A stretch of 24,802 bases of DNA. Source: DAOTVC01 sp034437215 (GTDB taxonomy: Bacteria > Chloroflexota > Anaerolineae > B4-G1 > SLSP01). Below, piece by piece: positions 6,979 through 15,621 of the stretch (its first letter is position 1; each line of letters begins with the position of its first letter). Position numbers and translations under genes: made by a program. The stretch is taken from NCBI GenBank assembly GCA_034437215.1, contig DAOTVC010000051.1, forward strand, positions 1-24,802, given 5' to 3'. The notes beneath the pieces were generated by a model, which was not told the DNA's origin, did not search any database, and saw only the letters and a program-made list of their open reading frames with translations.

Positions 6979-6996
6979 CCCGGCCCGTGTTACAAC
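6969..6996 (+). promoter_or_regulatory. Candidate promoter for the MFS transporter
   Basis: A consensus TTGACA at 6969-6974, in the last 16-bp unit, is followed after 16 nt by TACAAC at 6991-6996 (4 of 6 match to TATAAT). A start near 7003 would give a leader of about 23 nt containing the GAGGA ribosome binding site before the ATG at 7026. Confidence 0.4.
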
Positions 6997-7025
6997 CACC
7001 CCTAGACACAATCGAGGAACGAGCT

Positions 7026-8399
7026 ATGGAAGACGAGAGACCGATCACCCATCGGCCCACGCCCCCTCGCAGGGGCCTGCTGGCCCGCCTGCTGCGCCTG
7101 GACGTCCCTGTGCCGGAGCGCACTCCCGGCGAACGGGCCGTCGAGGTCCGGCGCAATTACTCGTGGAACTTCGGGGTCAACCTCCTCGACGGCGTCGCCT
7201 TCTGGCTGGGCATCAGCCTCGCCTCCTCCAGCACCATCCTGCCCCTCTTCATCTCCAAGCTGACGGAGAGCCCCCTGCCCGTGGGGCTGCTCGCCATCGT
7301 GGCGCAGGGCGGCTGGTTCTTTCCGCAGCTCTTCACGGCGAACGCCGTGGAGCAGCTGCCCCGCCGCAAGCCCGTCGTCATCAATCTCGGTCTCTTTCTC
7401 GAGCGGCTCCCCTGGTGGCTCCTCATCCTCGCGCCCCTCTTGGCGCTGGATACGCCGGCGATGGCCGTCGTCATCGTCCTGGTGGCCTACAGCTGGCACA
7501 CCCTGGGAGCCGGACTCGTCGCCACCGCCTGGCAGGACTTGATCGCCCGCATCATCCCGGTGGAGCGCCGGGGCCTCTTCATGGGGCTGACCAGCGCCCT
7601 GGGCACGGGCGCCGGAGCCCTCGGCGCCCTGCTGAGCGCCTACGTTATCGAGGCCTACGCCTTCCCCCGCAACTTCTTCTACCTCTTCATCGGCTCTGCC
7701 AGCTTCATCACCCTCAGCTGGTTCTTCCTCTCCCTCACCCGGGAGCCCGTAGTCCCCATCACCGGCACCCGGCGCAGCAGCGGCGAGTTCTGGTCCCGCC
7801 TGCCCGCCATCCTGCGGAGTGATCGCAACTTCCGCCGCTACCTCGTCGCCCGCAGCCTCATGGCCCTCGGCGCCATGGGCGCCGGCTTCGTCACCCTCTC
7901 CGCCGTCCGGCGCTGGCAGGTGCCCGACGGGATGGTCGGACAGTACACGTTGGCCCTGCTGGCGGGCCAGGCGTCGGGCAATCTCCTCCTGGGGCTGGCG
8001 GCGGATCGCTTCGGGCACAAGCGGAACATGGTCATCGGCACCGCAGCCGGCACCCTCGCCTTCATCATCGCCTGGCTGGCCCCTGCTCCCACCTGGTACT
8101 ACGCCGTCTTCGTCCTGCAGGGGGTGGCGGGCGCGTCCATCTTCGTCTCGGGCATCGTCCTGGTGATGGAATTCTGCCCTCCCGAAGAGATCCCCACCTA
8201 CACGGGGCTGGGGAATACGCTGGCGGGCGCCGCCGGCCTCGTCGCCCCCCTCATCGGCACGGCCCTGGCGAGCGCGAACTACCGGCTCCTCTTCGGGGCG
8301 AGCGCCGTGGTCAACCTCCTCTCCTGCGTCCTCATGAACTGGTGGGTGCGGGAGCCGCGCTGGACCGAGGGCCGGGAGAGGGAGACGGGAGCCCGGTGA
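7026..8399 (+). CDS. Major facilitator superfamily transporter
   Basis: This 457-residue integral membrane protein has about 12 hydrophobic segments in two halves, preceded by a roughly 45-residue hydrophilic N-terminus (ERPITHRPTPPRRG then a basic/Leu stretch). Loop motifs of MFS carriers are visible. VERRGLFMGL and a Gly/Ala-rich GTGAGALGALLSAY fall in the first half. A central cytoplasmic loop follows (TREPVVPITGTRRSSGEFWSR). LLLGLAADRFGHKRNM, the G-x3-D-R-x-G-x-[KR] motif A, lies in the second half. The substrate cannot be read, and related proteins include drug and metabolite exporters. The start at 7026 is supported by GAGGA 7 nt upstream. An upstream in-frame extension would translate the 16-bp tandem repeats and is rejected. 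The gene is monocistronic, with unusual repeat-rich DNA in front. Confidence 0.88.
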   Translation: MEDERPITHRPTPPRRGLLARLLRLDVPVPERTPGERAVEVRRNYSWNFGVNLLDGVAFWLGISLASSSTILPLFISKLTESPLPVGLLAIVAQGGWFFPQLFTANAVEQLPRRKPVVINLGLFLERLPWWLLILAPLLALDTPAMAVVIVLVAYSWHTLGAGLVATAWQDLIARIIPVERRGLFMGLTSALGTGAGALGALLSAYVIEAYAFPRNFFYLFIGSASFITLSWFFLSLTREPVVPITGTRRSSGEFWSRLPAILRSDRNFRRYLVARSLMALGAMGAGFVTLSAVRRWQVPDGMVGQYTLALLAGQASGNLLLGLAADRFGHKRNMVIGTAAGTLAFIIAWLAPAPTWYYAVFVLQGVAGASIFVSGIVLVMEFCPPEEIPTYTGLGNTLAGAAGLVAPLIGTALASANYRLLFGASAVVNLLSCVLMNWWVREPRWTEGRERETGAR

Positions 8400-8509
8400 G
8401 AGAGTTCCGCCGGCGGAGCAGCTGCAGGATCTCGCGACCGGGACGATCCTCGACGTAGCGGCGGGCCGCAGCGACTTCCCGCGCCTTGTGGCGTGCACTT
8501 ACCGGCAGT

Positions 8510-8535
8510 CCCTCATAATTGAGTTATAATGAGGG
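8510..8535 (+). promoter_or_regulatory. -10 box embedded in an inverted repeat
   Basis: CCCTCAT at 8510-8516 and ATGAGGG at 8529-8535 form a perfect 7-bp inverted repeat around a 12-nt centre. A consensus TATAAT (8525-8530) overlaps the right arm. No good -35 lies 16-18 nt upstream, which suggests an activator-dependent or regulated promoter. Transcription from here would begin near 8537, so the ATG inside the repeat (8529) cannot be the start of the following kinase. Confidence 0.5.
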
Positions 8536-8561
8536 CATACGGACTCATAGAAAGGCTACTG

Positions 8562-11500
8562 ATGAGGGACGAAGCCGCACGCGAGGCCCATCAGAGAGAC
8601 GAACTGGCGGCCCTTCGCCGGGAGAACGTCCTGCTCCACGCCCGCTTGGAACAGCAGGCTGCTGAGGCGGAGCGACAGGCGGAAACTCTGCAGCGTAGGA
8701 ATCAAGAACTCGCCTTCTTGAACCGCGCCGGGCGCAAATTCAACTCCAGCTTGGACCTCGCCCAGGTGCTCAGCGCCGTCCTGGAAGAGGTGCGCGAGCT
8801 GCTGGGCGTCGTCGCCTGCTCTGCCTGGCTTCTGGACCAGGACGCAGTCGTGTGCAAGGAGGCGACGGGGCCGCAGCGGGACGCCGTCTGCGGCTGGCGC
8901 CTGCCCCAGGGCGTGGGTTTGGCCGGGTGGGTCATCGCCGCGGGAGAGAGTCTCATCGTTCAGGACGTCTGGCAGGACGAGCGCTTCTACCCCCGCGTCG
9001 AGAAGCAGGTCGATCTGGGCCTCCACGCCCTGCTCGCCGTCCCGCTGCGGGTCAAAGGGACGACCACGGGGGTCATCCAGGTACTCTCGACGGAACCCAA
9101 TCACTTCACGGAAAGCGATCTGGAGCTGATGGAAGCCCTGGCGGCTTCGGCGGCGACGGCTGTGGAGAACGCGCGTCTCTATACCGAGCACCGCGCCCTG
9201 GAGAGGGCCCTGGAGCAGAGTGAGGGCTACTACCGCACCCTCTTTCAGACCACGGGGACGGCGATGATGATCATCGAGGAGGACACCACCATCTCGCTGG
9301 TGAACCAGGAGTTTGCCAACCTCTCGGGCTACCCCCGCGGCGAGATCGAAGGGCGAAGAAGCTGGACGGAGTTTGTCGATGGGCAGGATCTGCGCCGTAT
9401 GCAGACGTACCACCATCTCCGTCGCACGGACCCGGGCGCTGCCCCCAAACACTACGAATTCGAGTTCGTCGACAGGGCCGGCAGGAGGCGAGACATCTAC
9501 ATGTCCATCGCCCTCATCCCCGGCACCCGGAGAAGCGTGGCCTCCCTGATCGACATCACCCCCCGCAAGCAGGCAGAGGTAGCGCTGCAGGAGCGCGTCA
9601 AGGAGCTGACCTGCCTCTACGCCATCCACCGGGACATGCAGGCCGAACTCTCCACGACGGAGCTCTGTCAGCGAGCCGTCGACCACCTCGTGGCGGGCAT
9701 GCAGTACCCGGCGCTGACCGTCGCGGTCATCGAGCTCTTCGGCAAGCGCTGTATCGCCGGTCCCTACTCTCCCGAGCTCTCCTACGGACTGCGCGTTCCT
9801 ATCCGGAGACGGGGTGAGAGCCGGGGCTACGTTGCCGTCTACTACACCGAGGAACGCCCCTTCCTGCCCGAGGAACAGGCGCTTCTGGCAGGAATTGGGG
9901 AGGCTTTCCGACTCTGGTTGGAGCACCGGGAGGCGACGCAGGCGTTGCAGGAGGAGCACGACACCCTCGAGCGCATCATGGACACCAGCCCCGTCTCCAT
10001 CGTGATGGTGGATTCCGAGGGCCAGATCGTCTTCGCGAACCCCCGTGCCGAGGAGGTGCTGGGCTTGACGCGCAGCGCCCTTCTGCAACGCCGCTACAAC
10101 GATCCCCAATGGCGTGTCACGACCTACGAGGGTGGGCCCTTTCCTGAGAAGGAGTTCCCCTTCCACCAGGTTCGCGAGAAGGGCGAGGCGATTTACGACG
10201 TCCGGCACGCCATCGAATTGCAGAACGGGCGCCAGGTCTATCTCTCCATCAACGGCGCTCCCCTGCAAGATGAGCAGGGGCATCTGCGGGGAGCCGTCTT
10301 CACCATCGAGGACTTCACCCAGCAGTTACGGGCGGAGGAGGCCCTGCGCCGCCAAACGGAGCGCCTCAAGGGATTACAGGCCATCGACCGTGCCATCCTG
10401 GCGGCTCCCTCCTCGGAGATGGTCGCCCGGGAGGCCCTCAAACACCTCCAGCACCTCATCAGCTTCGACTGGGGCAGCGTCACCCTCTTCGATCACACCC
10501 ACGGAGAGATGAACTTTATTGCGATCGAGGAGGGCCTCCAGGCCCAGAGGATGCAGGGGAGTGAAGCTCGCGCCTGGCATGCCTATCTGGATCTCTTCGA
10601 GGAGTTACGGACAGGGGCAACTTGGCTGGTGGAGAACGAGGACCGGCTGCGCGAGATGACACTGGGCCAGAAGGGGGAGGGGATCCTGCTGGTCATCCCG
10701 CTGCTCTCGCAGGGCAATCTCATCGGCTCTCTGAACATGGGGGGGGCGAGCCCTGCCACCTTCTCCTCCCACGACATGGAGATCGTCCAGGAGGTGAGCG
10801 CTTCGCTGACCATCGCCCTGCAGCAGATCCAACTTCTGGAATCGGAGCGCAGCCAGCGCCAGCTGGCCGAAGCCCTGCGCTACACCGCACAAACTCTGGG
10901 AAGCACCCTCGATCTGGACGAAATCCTGGATCACGTTCTCGACGTGCTGACCCAGGTGCTCACCTATGATACGGCCTCCATCCTTCAGATCGACCCAGAG
11001 GGAGCCTTCACCATCGTTCGCCAACGGGGCTTTGATGAGCACAGTGAATTCTTAGAGTGGGTCCGGACCCAGAACTATCACCTACAGGACTTTCCCGACC
11101 TGCAGCGGGCGACCACAGAGAAGCACGCTGTTATCACCAGGGATAGGCGTCAGAACGAGGACTGGGTCCTGCTTCCGGGAACGGATTGGCTGTGCTCCCA
11201 CATCTGTGCCCCCCTCTTTATCGAGGGCGAGGTTGCGGGCTTTATCAACCTCAGCAGTACGAAGCCCGGCTTCTACACCGCAGCCCACGCCCACCGCCTG
11301 GAGGCCTTCGCCGGCCAGGTGGCAGCGGGTATGCACAACGCCCGGCTCTACGAGTCGGTGCGCCAACAGCGCGAGCAGCTCCGCTCCCTGGCGGCGCGCC
11401 TGACGGAAGCCGAAGAGTCGGAGCGCCAGTGGTTGGCGCGCGAGCTGCACGACCAGATCGGCCAGAATCTCACGGCTCTCTCCATCAACCTCAGCATCAT

Positions 11501-12029
11501 CCGCAGTCAGGTGCTGCTCGAGGCGCCGGAGCCGCTGCGGGCCCGCCTCGATGATTCCGCCCTGCTGCTCAAACAGATGACCACCCGAGTGCGCCGGGTG
11601 ATGGAGGAGCTCCGTCCTCCCGTTCTGGAGGACTACGGACTCCTGGCGGCCCTGCGCTGGTACGGCCAACAGTTCGCCGACAGGACGGGGATCGAGGTCG
11701 ACGTGGAAGGGGAGGAGATCGCCAATCCCCTGGTGGTCTCCGCCGAGAACGCCCTCTTCAGAATCACCCAGGAGGCCCTGACCAACGTCGCCAAGCACGC
11801 GCAAGCAACCTGTGTGGAGATCAATCTGGAGAGCAATGCCTCCCGTGTGCGGCTGACCATCACCGACAACGGCAGGGGCCTCGACACCGACCGTCTTACC
11901 ACGCCGGGTAAGCAGCGCGGATGGGGACTGGTCTCCATGCGGGAGCGCGCCGAGGCCATCGGTGGCCAGTGCAAGGTCCGCCGGGGACCCGACGGCGGAA
12001 CGCAGGTCGTCGTGGAGATCCTGCGATGA
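8562..12029 (+). CDS. Soluble multi-GAF/PAS sensor histidine kinase (NarL/DegS type)
   Basis: This 1155-residue cytoplasmic kinase has no membrane segment. From the N-terminus it has a coiled coil (about 1-50), a GAF domain (about 50-200), a PAS domain (about 215-335), a GAF-like region (about 350-460), a PAS domain (about 465-605), two further GAF domains (about 610-790 and 800-960), and the kinase core. The phosphorylated His is H963 in ARELHDQIGQN (HisKA_3 dimerisation domain). The ATPase N box includes N1075 (QEALTNVAKHA), the G1 box is DNGRGLD from D1102, and a GWGLVSMRERAEAIGG loop follows, so it looks catalytically intact. The start at 8562 has AAAGG 6 nt upstream. The alternative ATG at 8529 lies within the -10 box. 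The stop overlaps the start of its response regulator (ATGA). Ligands of the GAF and PAS domains are unknown. Confidence 0.93.
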   Translation: MRDEAAREAHQRDELAALRRENVLLHARLEQQAAEAERQAETLQRRNQELAFLNRAGRKFNSSLDLAQVLSAVLEEVRELLGVVACSAWLLDQDAVVCKEATGPQRDAVCGWRLPQGVGLAGWVIAAGESLIVQDVWQDERFYPRVEKQVDLGLHALLAVPLRVKGTTTGVIQVLSTEPNHFTESDLELMEALAASAATAVENARLYTEHRALERALEQSEGYYRTLFQTTGTAMMIIEEDTTISLVNQEFANLSGYPRGEIEGRRSWTEFVDGQDLRRMQTYHHLRRTDPGAAPKHYEFEFVDRAGRRRDIYMSIALIPGTRRSVASLIDITPRKQAEVALQERVKELTCLYAIHRDMQAELSTTELCQRAVDHLVAGMQYPALTVAVIELFGKRCIAGPYSPELSYGLRVPIRRRGESRGYVAVYYTEERPFLPEEQALLAGIGEAFRLWLEHREATQALQEEHDTLERIMDTSPVSIVMVDSEGQIVFANPRAEEVLGLTRSALLQRRYNDPQWRVTTYEGGPFPEKEFPFHQVREKGEAIYDVRHAIELQNGRQVYLSINGAPLQDEQGHLRGAVFTIEDFTQQLRAEEALRRQTERLKGLQAIDRAILAAPSSEMVAREALKHLQHLISFDWGSVTLFDHTHGEMNFIAIEEGLQAQRMQGSEARAWHAYLDLFEELRTGATWLVENEDRLREMTLGQKGEGILLVIPLLSQGNLIGSLNMGGASPATFSSHDMEIVQEVSASLTIALQQIQLLESERSQRQLAEALRYTAQTLGSTLDLDEILDHVLDVLTQVLTYDTASILQIDPEGAFTIVRQRGFDEHSEFLEWVRTQNYHLQDFPDLQRATTEKHAVITRDRRQNEDWVLLPGTDWLCSHICAPLFIEGEVAGFINLSSTKPGFYTAAHAHRLEAFAGQVAAGMHNARLYESVRQQREQLRSLAARLTEAEESERQWLARELHDQIGQNLTALSINLSIIRSQVLLEAPEPLRARLDDSALLLKQMTTRVRRVMEELRPPVLEDYGLLAALRWYGQQFADRTGIEVDVEGEEIANPLVVSAENALFRITQEALTNVAKHAQATCVEINLESNASRVRLTITDNGRGLDTDRLTTPGKQRGWGLVSMRERAEAIGGQCKVRRGPDGGTQVVVEILR

Positions 12030-12682
12030 CCATCACCGTCTTTCTCGCCGACGACCACGCCGTGGTACGCGATGGGTTACGCTATCTTCTCGACGCCCAG
12101 CCGGATATCGCCGTGGTGGGGGTGGCGGGCAACGGTCGCTCGGCGATTCAAGAGGTCGAGACGCTGCGGCCCAACGTGGTGATCCTCGACATCGCGATGC
12201 CGGAGATGAACGGGATCACTGCTGCCGAGCACATTCGGGAGCGGGTCCCCGACTCCCGGATCATCATCCTCTCCATGCACTCGACCTCCGAGCACATCTT
12301 CCGGGCCCTGCGCGCCGGTGCCCACGGCTACCTGGTCAAGGAGTCGGCGGCTCAGGAGGTGGTCAGCGCCGTGCGCGGCGTCCAGGCCGGAGAGCGCTAT
12401 CTGAGCAGCGAGATCTCGAACAGGATCATCGAGGACTACCTGCTCCACCGGGGCCTCGCCGAGGAGCAACAGAGCCCTCTCGAACGCCTCAGCGCCCGCG
12501 AGCTGGAGGTCCTCCAGTTCGTCGTGGAGGGCCGGTCGAGCGCCCAGATCGCAGAGATCCTCCGGCTCTCCCCGAAGACAGTCGAGACCTATCGCGGGCG
12601 CATCATGCAGAAGCTGGACATCCACGACCTCCCCACCCTGGTCAAGTTCGCCATTCAGTACGGTCTAACCTCCCTCGAGTAG
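12026..12682 (+). CDS. NarL/FixJ-family response regulator
   Basis: This 218-residue two-domain regulator has a receiver (1-120) with acidic pocket ADDH, phospho-acceptor D55 (VVILDIAMPEMNG), the Ser/Thr switch LSMHS and the Lys in GYLVKE. The C-terminal LuxR-type HTH (about 153-215) carries LSARELEVLQFVVEGRSSAQIAEILRLSPKTVETYRGRI. It is the cognate partner of the preceding kinase: the genes overlap by ATGA at 12026-12029, and NarL-type regulators pair with HisKA_3 kinases. Its targets are unknown. The promoter-like region at 12763-12797 in front of the chemosensory operon is one obvious candidate, by position only. Confidence 0.95.
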   Translation: MTITVFLADDHAVVRDGLRYLLDAQPDIAVVGVAGNGRSAIQEVETLRPNVVILDIAMPEMNGITAAEHIRERVPDSRIIILSMHSTSEHIFRALRAGAHGYLVKESAAQEVVSAVRGVQAGERYLSSEISNRIIEDYLLHRGLAEEQQSPLERLSARELEVLQFVVEGRSSAQIAEILRLSPKTVETYRGRIMQKLDIHDLPTLVKFAIQYGLTSLE

Positions 12683-12762
12683 TTTCCCCGGCTCACCCCC
12701 TGTGGGGCATCTCCCACACAAAGTGTAGTATTCTCCCTATAGCCCTCCACACAAGGTTAGAT

Positions 12763-12797
12763 TATAGTATACACAGAGCGTGGTCGAAGCGCTCTGT
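12763..12797 (+). promoter_or_regulatory. Promoter-like -10 and 8-bp inverted repeat before the che operon
   Basis: TATAGT at 12763-12768 is a good -10 match, with no clear -35. It is followed directly by ACAGAGCG (12773-12780) and its exact reverse complement CGCTCTGT (12790-12797) around a 9-nt loop. The inverted repeat may be an operator at the transcription start or a leader hairpin. It lies 77 nt before the first cheW gene. The rest of the gap after 12682 contains a small CCCC-TGT-GGGG hairpin that may end the upstream transcript. Confidence 0.4.
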
Positions 12798-12874
12798 ATG
12801 CTCGTATATCCCACCAAAAAAGATGTGATCGTAAGTATTCAGTTTGAAACCCAATACGCACAGGAGGCGTTGAG

Positions 12875-13423
12875 ATGGAAAGGCCAGAGAGCAGGGGAGA
12901 CGGGGCTTCCGCCACCGAGCACAAGTTGCTCCTCTTTCGGCTGGCGGAACGGGCCTTGGCCCTCTCCGTGAAGAGCGTGGCTCAGATCATCCCTATGGTG
13001 ACCATCACGCCCCTGCCCCAGGCCCATCCCGCTGTGGAGGGGGTGATCAACGTCCGCAGCAAGGCTATCCCCGTGATCAACCTCCGGTGCCAACAGGGCC
13101 TACCCGACCTGCCGCCGGGCCCTTACACCCCCATCATCCTCGTCGAGATTGGGCCGCGGACGGTAGGGCTCATCGTGGATGAGGTCCTGGACGTCGTGAC
13201 GGTCTCCGCCTCCGATGTGCTCGACCTCCACGAGATCCTGCCCGACGAGTTGGGAGAGCTCCCTCTCCTGAAGGGTCTGGTCCACGCGGAAGGAGAACCC
13301 GTCCTGATCCTCGCCCCCCACCATCTGCTCCACCCGCGGCAGGTTCAGGCGCTAGAAGAGGCCCTGGACGCCCTGCCCACGCCCCTCGCAGGGGAGGTCC
13401 AAGATTTGGCGGTCGCAGGATAA
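12875..13423 (+). CDS. cheW: CheW-like coupling protein 1
   Basis: CheW proteins link chemoreceptors to CheA in signalling arrays. This 182-residue protein is a single CheW (SH3-like double barrel) domain. It has LLLFRLAERALALSVKSVAQIIPM, the signature VEGVINVRSKAIPVINLR, then a TPIILVEIGPRTVGLIVDEVLDVVTV stretch. The last 45 residues are extra and alpha-helical or loop-like. AGGAGG sits 7 nt before the ATG. It is the first gene of the chemosensory operon. Twelve nucleotides separate it from cheR. The sequence differs strongly from the second CheW in this operon, so the two are likely not interchangeable. Confidence 0.92.
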   Translation: MERPESRGDGASATEHKLLLFRLAERALALSVKSVAQIIPMVTITPLPQAHPAVEGVINVRSKAIPVINLRCQQGLPDLPPGPYTPIILVEIGPRTVGLIVDEVLDVVTVSASDVLDLHEILPDELGELPLLKGLVHAEGEPVLILAPHHLLHPRQVQALEEALDALPTPLAGEVQDLAVAG

Positions 13424-13435
13424 TCCGGAAACGCC

Positions 13436-14968
13436 ATGAGAGAGGGCACCGCTTCGACTTCAGCACTCCCCACCCTGGGCTACGGCGACTATCTGCGTTT
13501 CAGCCGCCTCGTCCACGAGCGTTACGGCCTGCACTTCCCCGAGAAGCGGCGTCCGGACCTCGAGCAGGGGGTGCTGCGCGCCTTCGCCGCCTCCACCTGC
13601 TCCACCCTGGAGGAGTACTACCGCCTCCTCGCCTCTCACGAGAGCGAGGTCTACCTGCAACAGCTCGTCAACGCCCTCACCATCGGCGAGAGCCACTTCT
13701 TCCGCGACACCGGGCAGTTCGATGCTCTCTACAGAGAGATCCTGCCCGAGATCATCGAGCGCCGGCGTTCATTGCGGACCCTGCGCATCTGGAGCGCCGG
13801 CTGTGCCGCCGGCGAGGAGCCTTACTCCCTCGCCATGACGCTGCGGGAGCTCCTACCGGACGTGGAGACGTGGAGCATCACGCTCCTGGCAACGGACGTC
13901 AACACCGAAGCCCTGGCCCGCGCCCAGAAGGCCCTCTACAGTGAATGGGCCTTCCGCGAGGAGCGGGCCAAAGCCTGGCGCCCGCGCTATTTTCGGCGCG
14001 AGGACCAACGTTACCGCTTGGTCCCCGAGGTCAGTCGTATGGTCACCTTCAACATCCTCAACCTCGCCGACGACGACTACCCCTCCTACCGCACCAACAC
14101 CATGTACCTGGATCTCATCCTCTGCCGCAACGTAACCATCTACTTCACCCCGCAGATCACCCAACAGATCGTCGACCGCTTCTACGACGCCCTCGTGGAC
14201 AGTGGGTGGTTGGCGGTGGGCCACTCCGAACACTCTCTCGTCACCTACCAGAAATTCGAAGCACGCACCTACCCCAACGCCATCTGCTACCAGCGCACCG
14301 GCCGGCCCACCGCCGTACCACAAGATTGCGAGTGGTTAGCTTCCTCTTCTGTGAAAGAGGCGTCGCCCCCCGCTCCCCCGCCTCTGCCCTCCACCAACCC
14401 ATCCGTAAGCGCAGCTGCCCCCGCAGCCGCTCCACCCGTCGAGGATCGCGTGGCACAGGCCCGCGAGCTCCTCGACTACGGGCACTCGGAGAGAGCCCGC
14501 AGCCTGCTGCTGGAGGTCGTCGAGAGGGGACGCCCGGATGCTGGCATCTATACCCTGCTGGGCGCAGCCTGCGCGAACCTGGGACAGTGGACCGAGGCCG
14601 AACGGTGGTGCATCCGGGCTATCGAGGTCAACAAGGTCGCGCTCGAGCCCTACTACACGTTGGCCCTCGTCCGGCAACACCAGGGGGAGCTGGCGCAGGC
14701 CGTAGAGGCCATGAAGAAGGTCGTCTTTCTCGATCGCACCTTCGTTCTGGGACACTATGGGCTGGCAGGTCTCTACCACGATCAAGGGCGTTTGGCGCCG
14801 GCCCTCAAGTCGTTGGACAACGTGCGGCGCCTCCTGAAAGCCCTGCCCGATCAGGAGATCGTGCCCCAATCGGGGGGCATCAGTGTCGGCAGCCTGCGGG
14901 AGACGGTCGTCCGCCAACTCCAACAGTGGGGAGCAGAGAGCGGGCAGATTGATGAGGATAAGGTATGA
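13436..14968 (+). CDS. cheR: CheR-type receptor methyltransferase with C-terminal TPR domain
   Basis: The protein transfers methyl groups from S-adenosylmethionine to glutamates on the receptor. The N-terminal all-helical domain (about 15-95) includes NALTIGESHFFRD from N79. The SAM-binding motif IWSAGCAAGEEPYSLAM spans 118-134, followed by ATDVNTEAL, LDLILCRNVTIYF and VGHSEH. A Pro/Ala/Ser-rich linker (about 300-335) joins a helical repeat region (about 335-470) with three or four TPR-like units, such as GIYTLLGAACANLGQWTEAE and PYYTLALVRQHQGELAQA. At 510 residues it is almost twice the size of enteric CheR. TPR fusions are known for some non-flagellar CheR proteins and probably mediate binding to partners. 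The ribosome binding site is weak (GGAAACGCC). It overlaps the next cheW by ATGA. Confidence 0.93.
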   Translation: MREGTASTSALPTLGYGDYLRFSRLVHERYGLHFPEKRRPDLEQGVLRAFAASTCSTLEEYYRLLASHESEVYLQQLVNALTIGESHFFRDTGQFDALYREILPEIIERRRSLRTLRIWSAGCAAGEEPYSLAMTLRELLPDVETWSITLLATDVNTEALARAQKALYSEWAFREERAKAWRPRYFRREDQRYRLVPEVSRMVTFNILNLADDDYPSYRTNTMYLDLILCRNVTIYFTPQITQQIVDRFYDALVDSGWLAVGHSEHSLVTYQKFEARTYPNAICYQRTGRPTAVPQDCEWLASSSVKEASPPAPPPLPSTNPSVSAAAPAAAPPVEDRVAQARELLDYGHSERARSLLLEVVERGRPDAGIYTLLGAACANLGQWTEAERWCIRAIEVNKVALEPYYTLALVRQHQGELAQAVEAMKKVVFLDRTFVLGHYGLAGLYHDQGRLAPALKSLDNVRRLLKALPDQEIVPQSGGISVGSLRETVVRQLQQWGAESGQIDEDKV

Positions 14969-15621
14969 AGGGCAACGGATCAGACGGTCAGGAAAGAGAA
15001 TTCGATTGGGTGCAGGTCCGCGCCCGGCTGGAGGCCTCCATCCAGGCGCTCAGCGGTGAACAGTCCCTCTCGGAAGCAGAGCTGCGTCGGATCTGGTCAC
15101 AGCGTGCGGCGCGGCTGGCAGAGGTCGAGGTCGAAGAAGATGACAGCGAACACCTCGATCTGGTGCTCGTGCGGCTGGGTGACGAGATCTACGGCCTGGA
15201 GGCGACCTACGTCGACGAGATCCGCCCGCTGCAGCAGATTACCCGGGTGCCCCGCACACCGCCCTGGATCACCGGGGTGGTCAACGTGCGCGGTCGCATC
15301 CTCTCCATCTTCGACCTGGGGCGCTTCCTCGATCTGCCGACCGCCGAGCAAGAGGGGACCGGTCAGGCCTACGTCGTCGTAGTCTCGACGCCTGAGATGG
15401 AGCTGGCCCTGCTGACCGATGAGGTCCTGACCGTCGACAAGGTGCCCCTGGACGATCTCGAGGAGGCCTCCGCAACCGCACGGGGGGTTCCTCGGAAATA
15501 TGTGCGCGGCGTTGGAAGGTGCAAGGCGGATGGGAGGGAGTCTGCAGGGACCCTGATCGTCCTGGATTTACAGCTCTTATTGGCCGATGAGGCCCTACGA
15601 ATACGTGAGGAGATCTCTTGA
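14965..15621 (+). CDS. cheW: CheW-like coupling protein 2 with N-terminal extension
   Basis: This 218-residue protein has a CheW domain (about 65-205): LDLVLVRLGDEIYGLEATYVDEI, the signature ITGVVNVRGRILSIFDLGRFL, and VVVVSTPEMELALLTDEVLTV. It carries an unusual charged helical extension of about 60 residues in front (RARLEASIQALS and EAELRRIWSQRAARLAEVEVEE). The ATG overlaps the cheR stop as ATGA. The end overlaps the receptor start, so this CheW and the receptor are translated together. That suggests it is the dedicated coupler for the adjacent receptor. The extension could contact the TPR domain of CheR or other array components, which is speculation. Confidence 0.92.
   Translation: MKGNGSDGQEREFDWVQVRARLEASIQALSGEQSLSEAELRRIWSQRAARLAEVEVEEDDSEHLDLVLVRLGDEIYGLEATYVDEIRPLQQITRVPRTPPWITGVVNVRGRILSIFDLGRFLDLPTAEQEGTGQAYVVVVSTPEMELALLTDEVLTVDKVPLDDLEEASATARGVPRKYVRGVGRCKADGRESAGTLIVLDLQLLLADEALRIREEIS

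Noticed and set aside
6840..7025. N-terminal extension of the MFS transporter
   Set aside because: It would translate the 16-bp tandem repeats, lacks a ribosome binding site at 6840, and the ATG at 7026 has GAGGA at good spacing.
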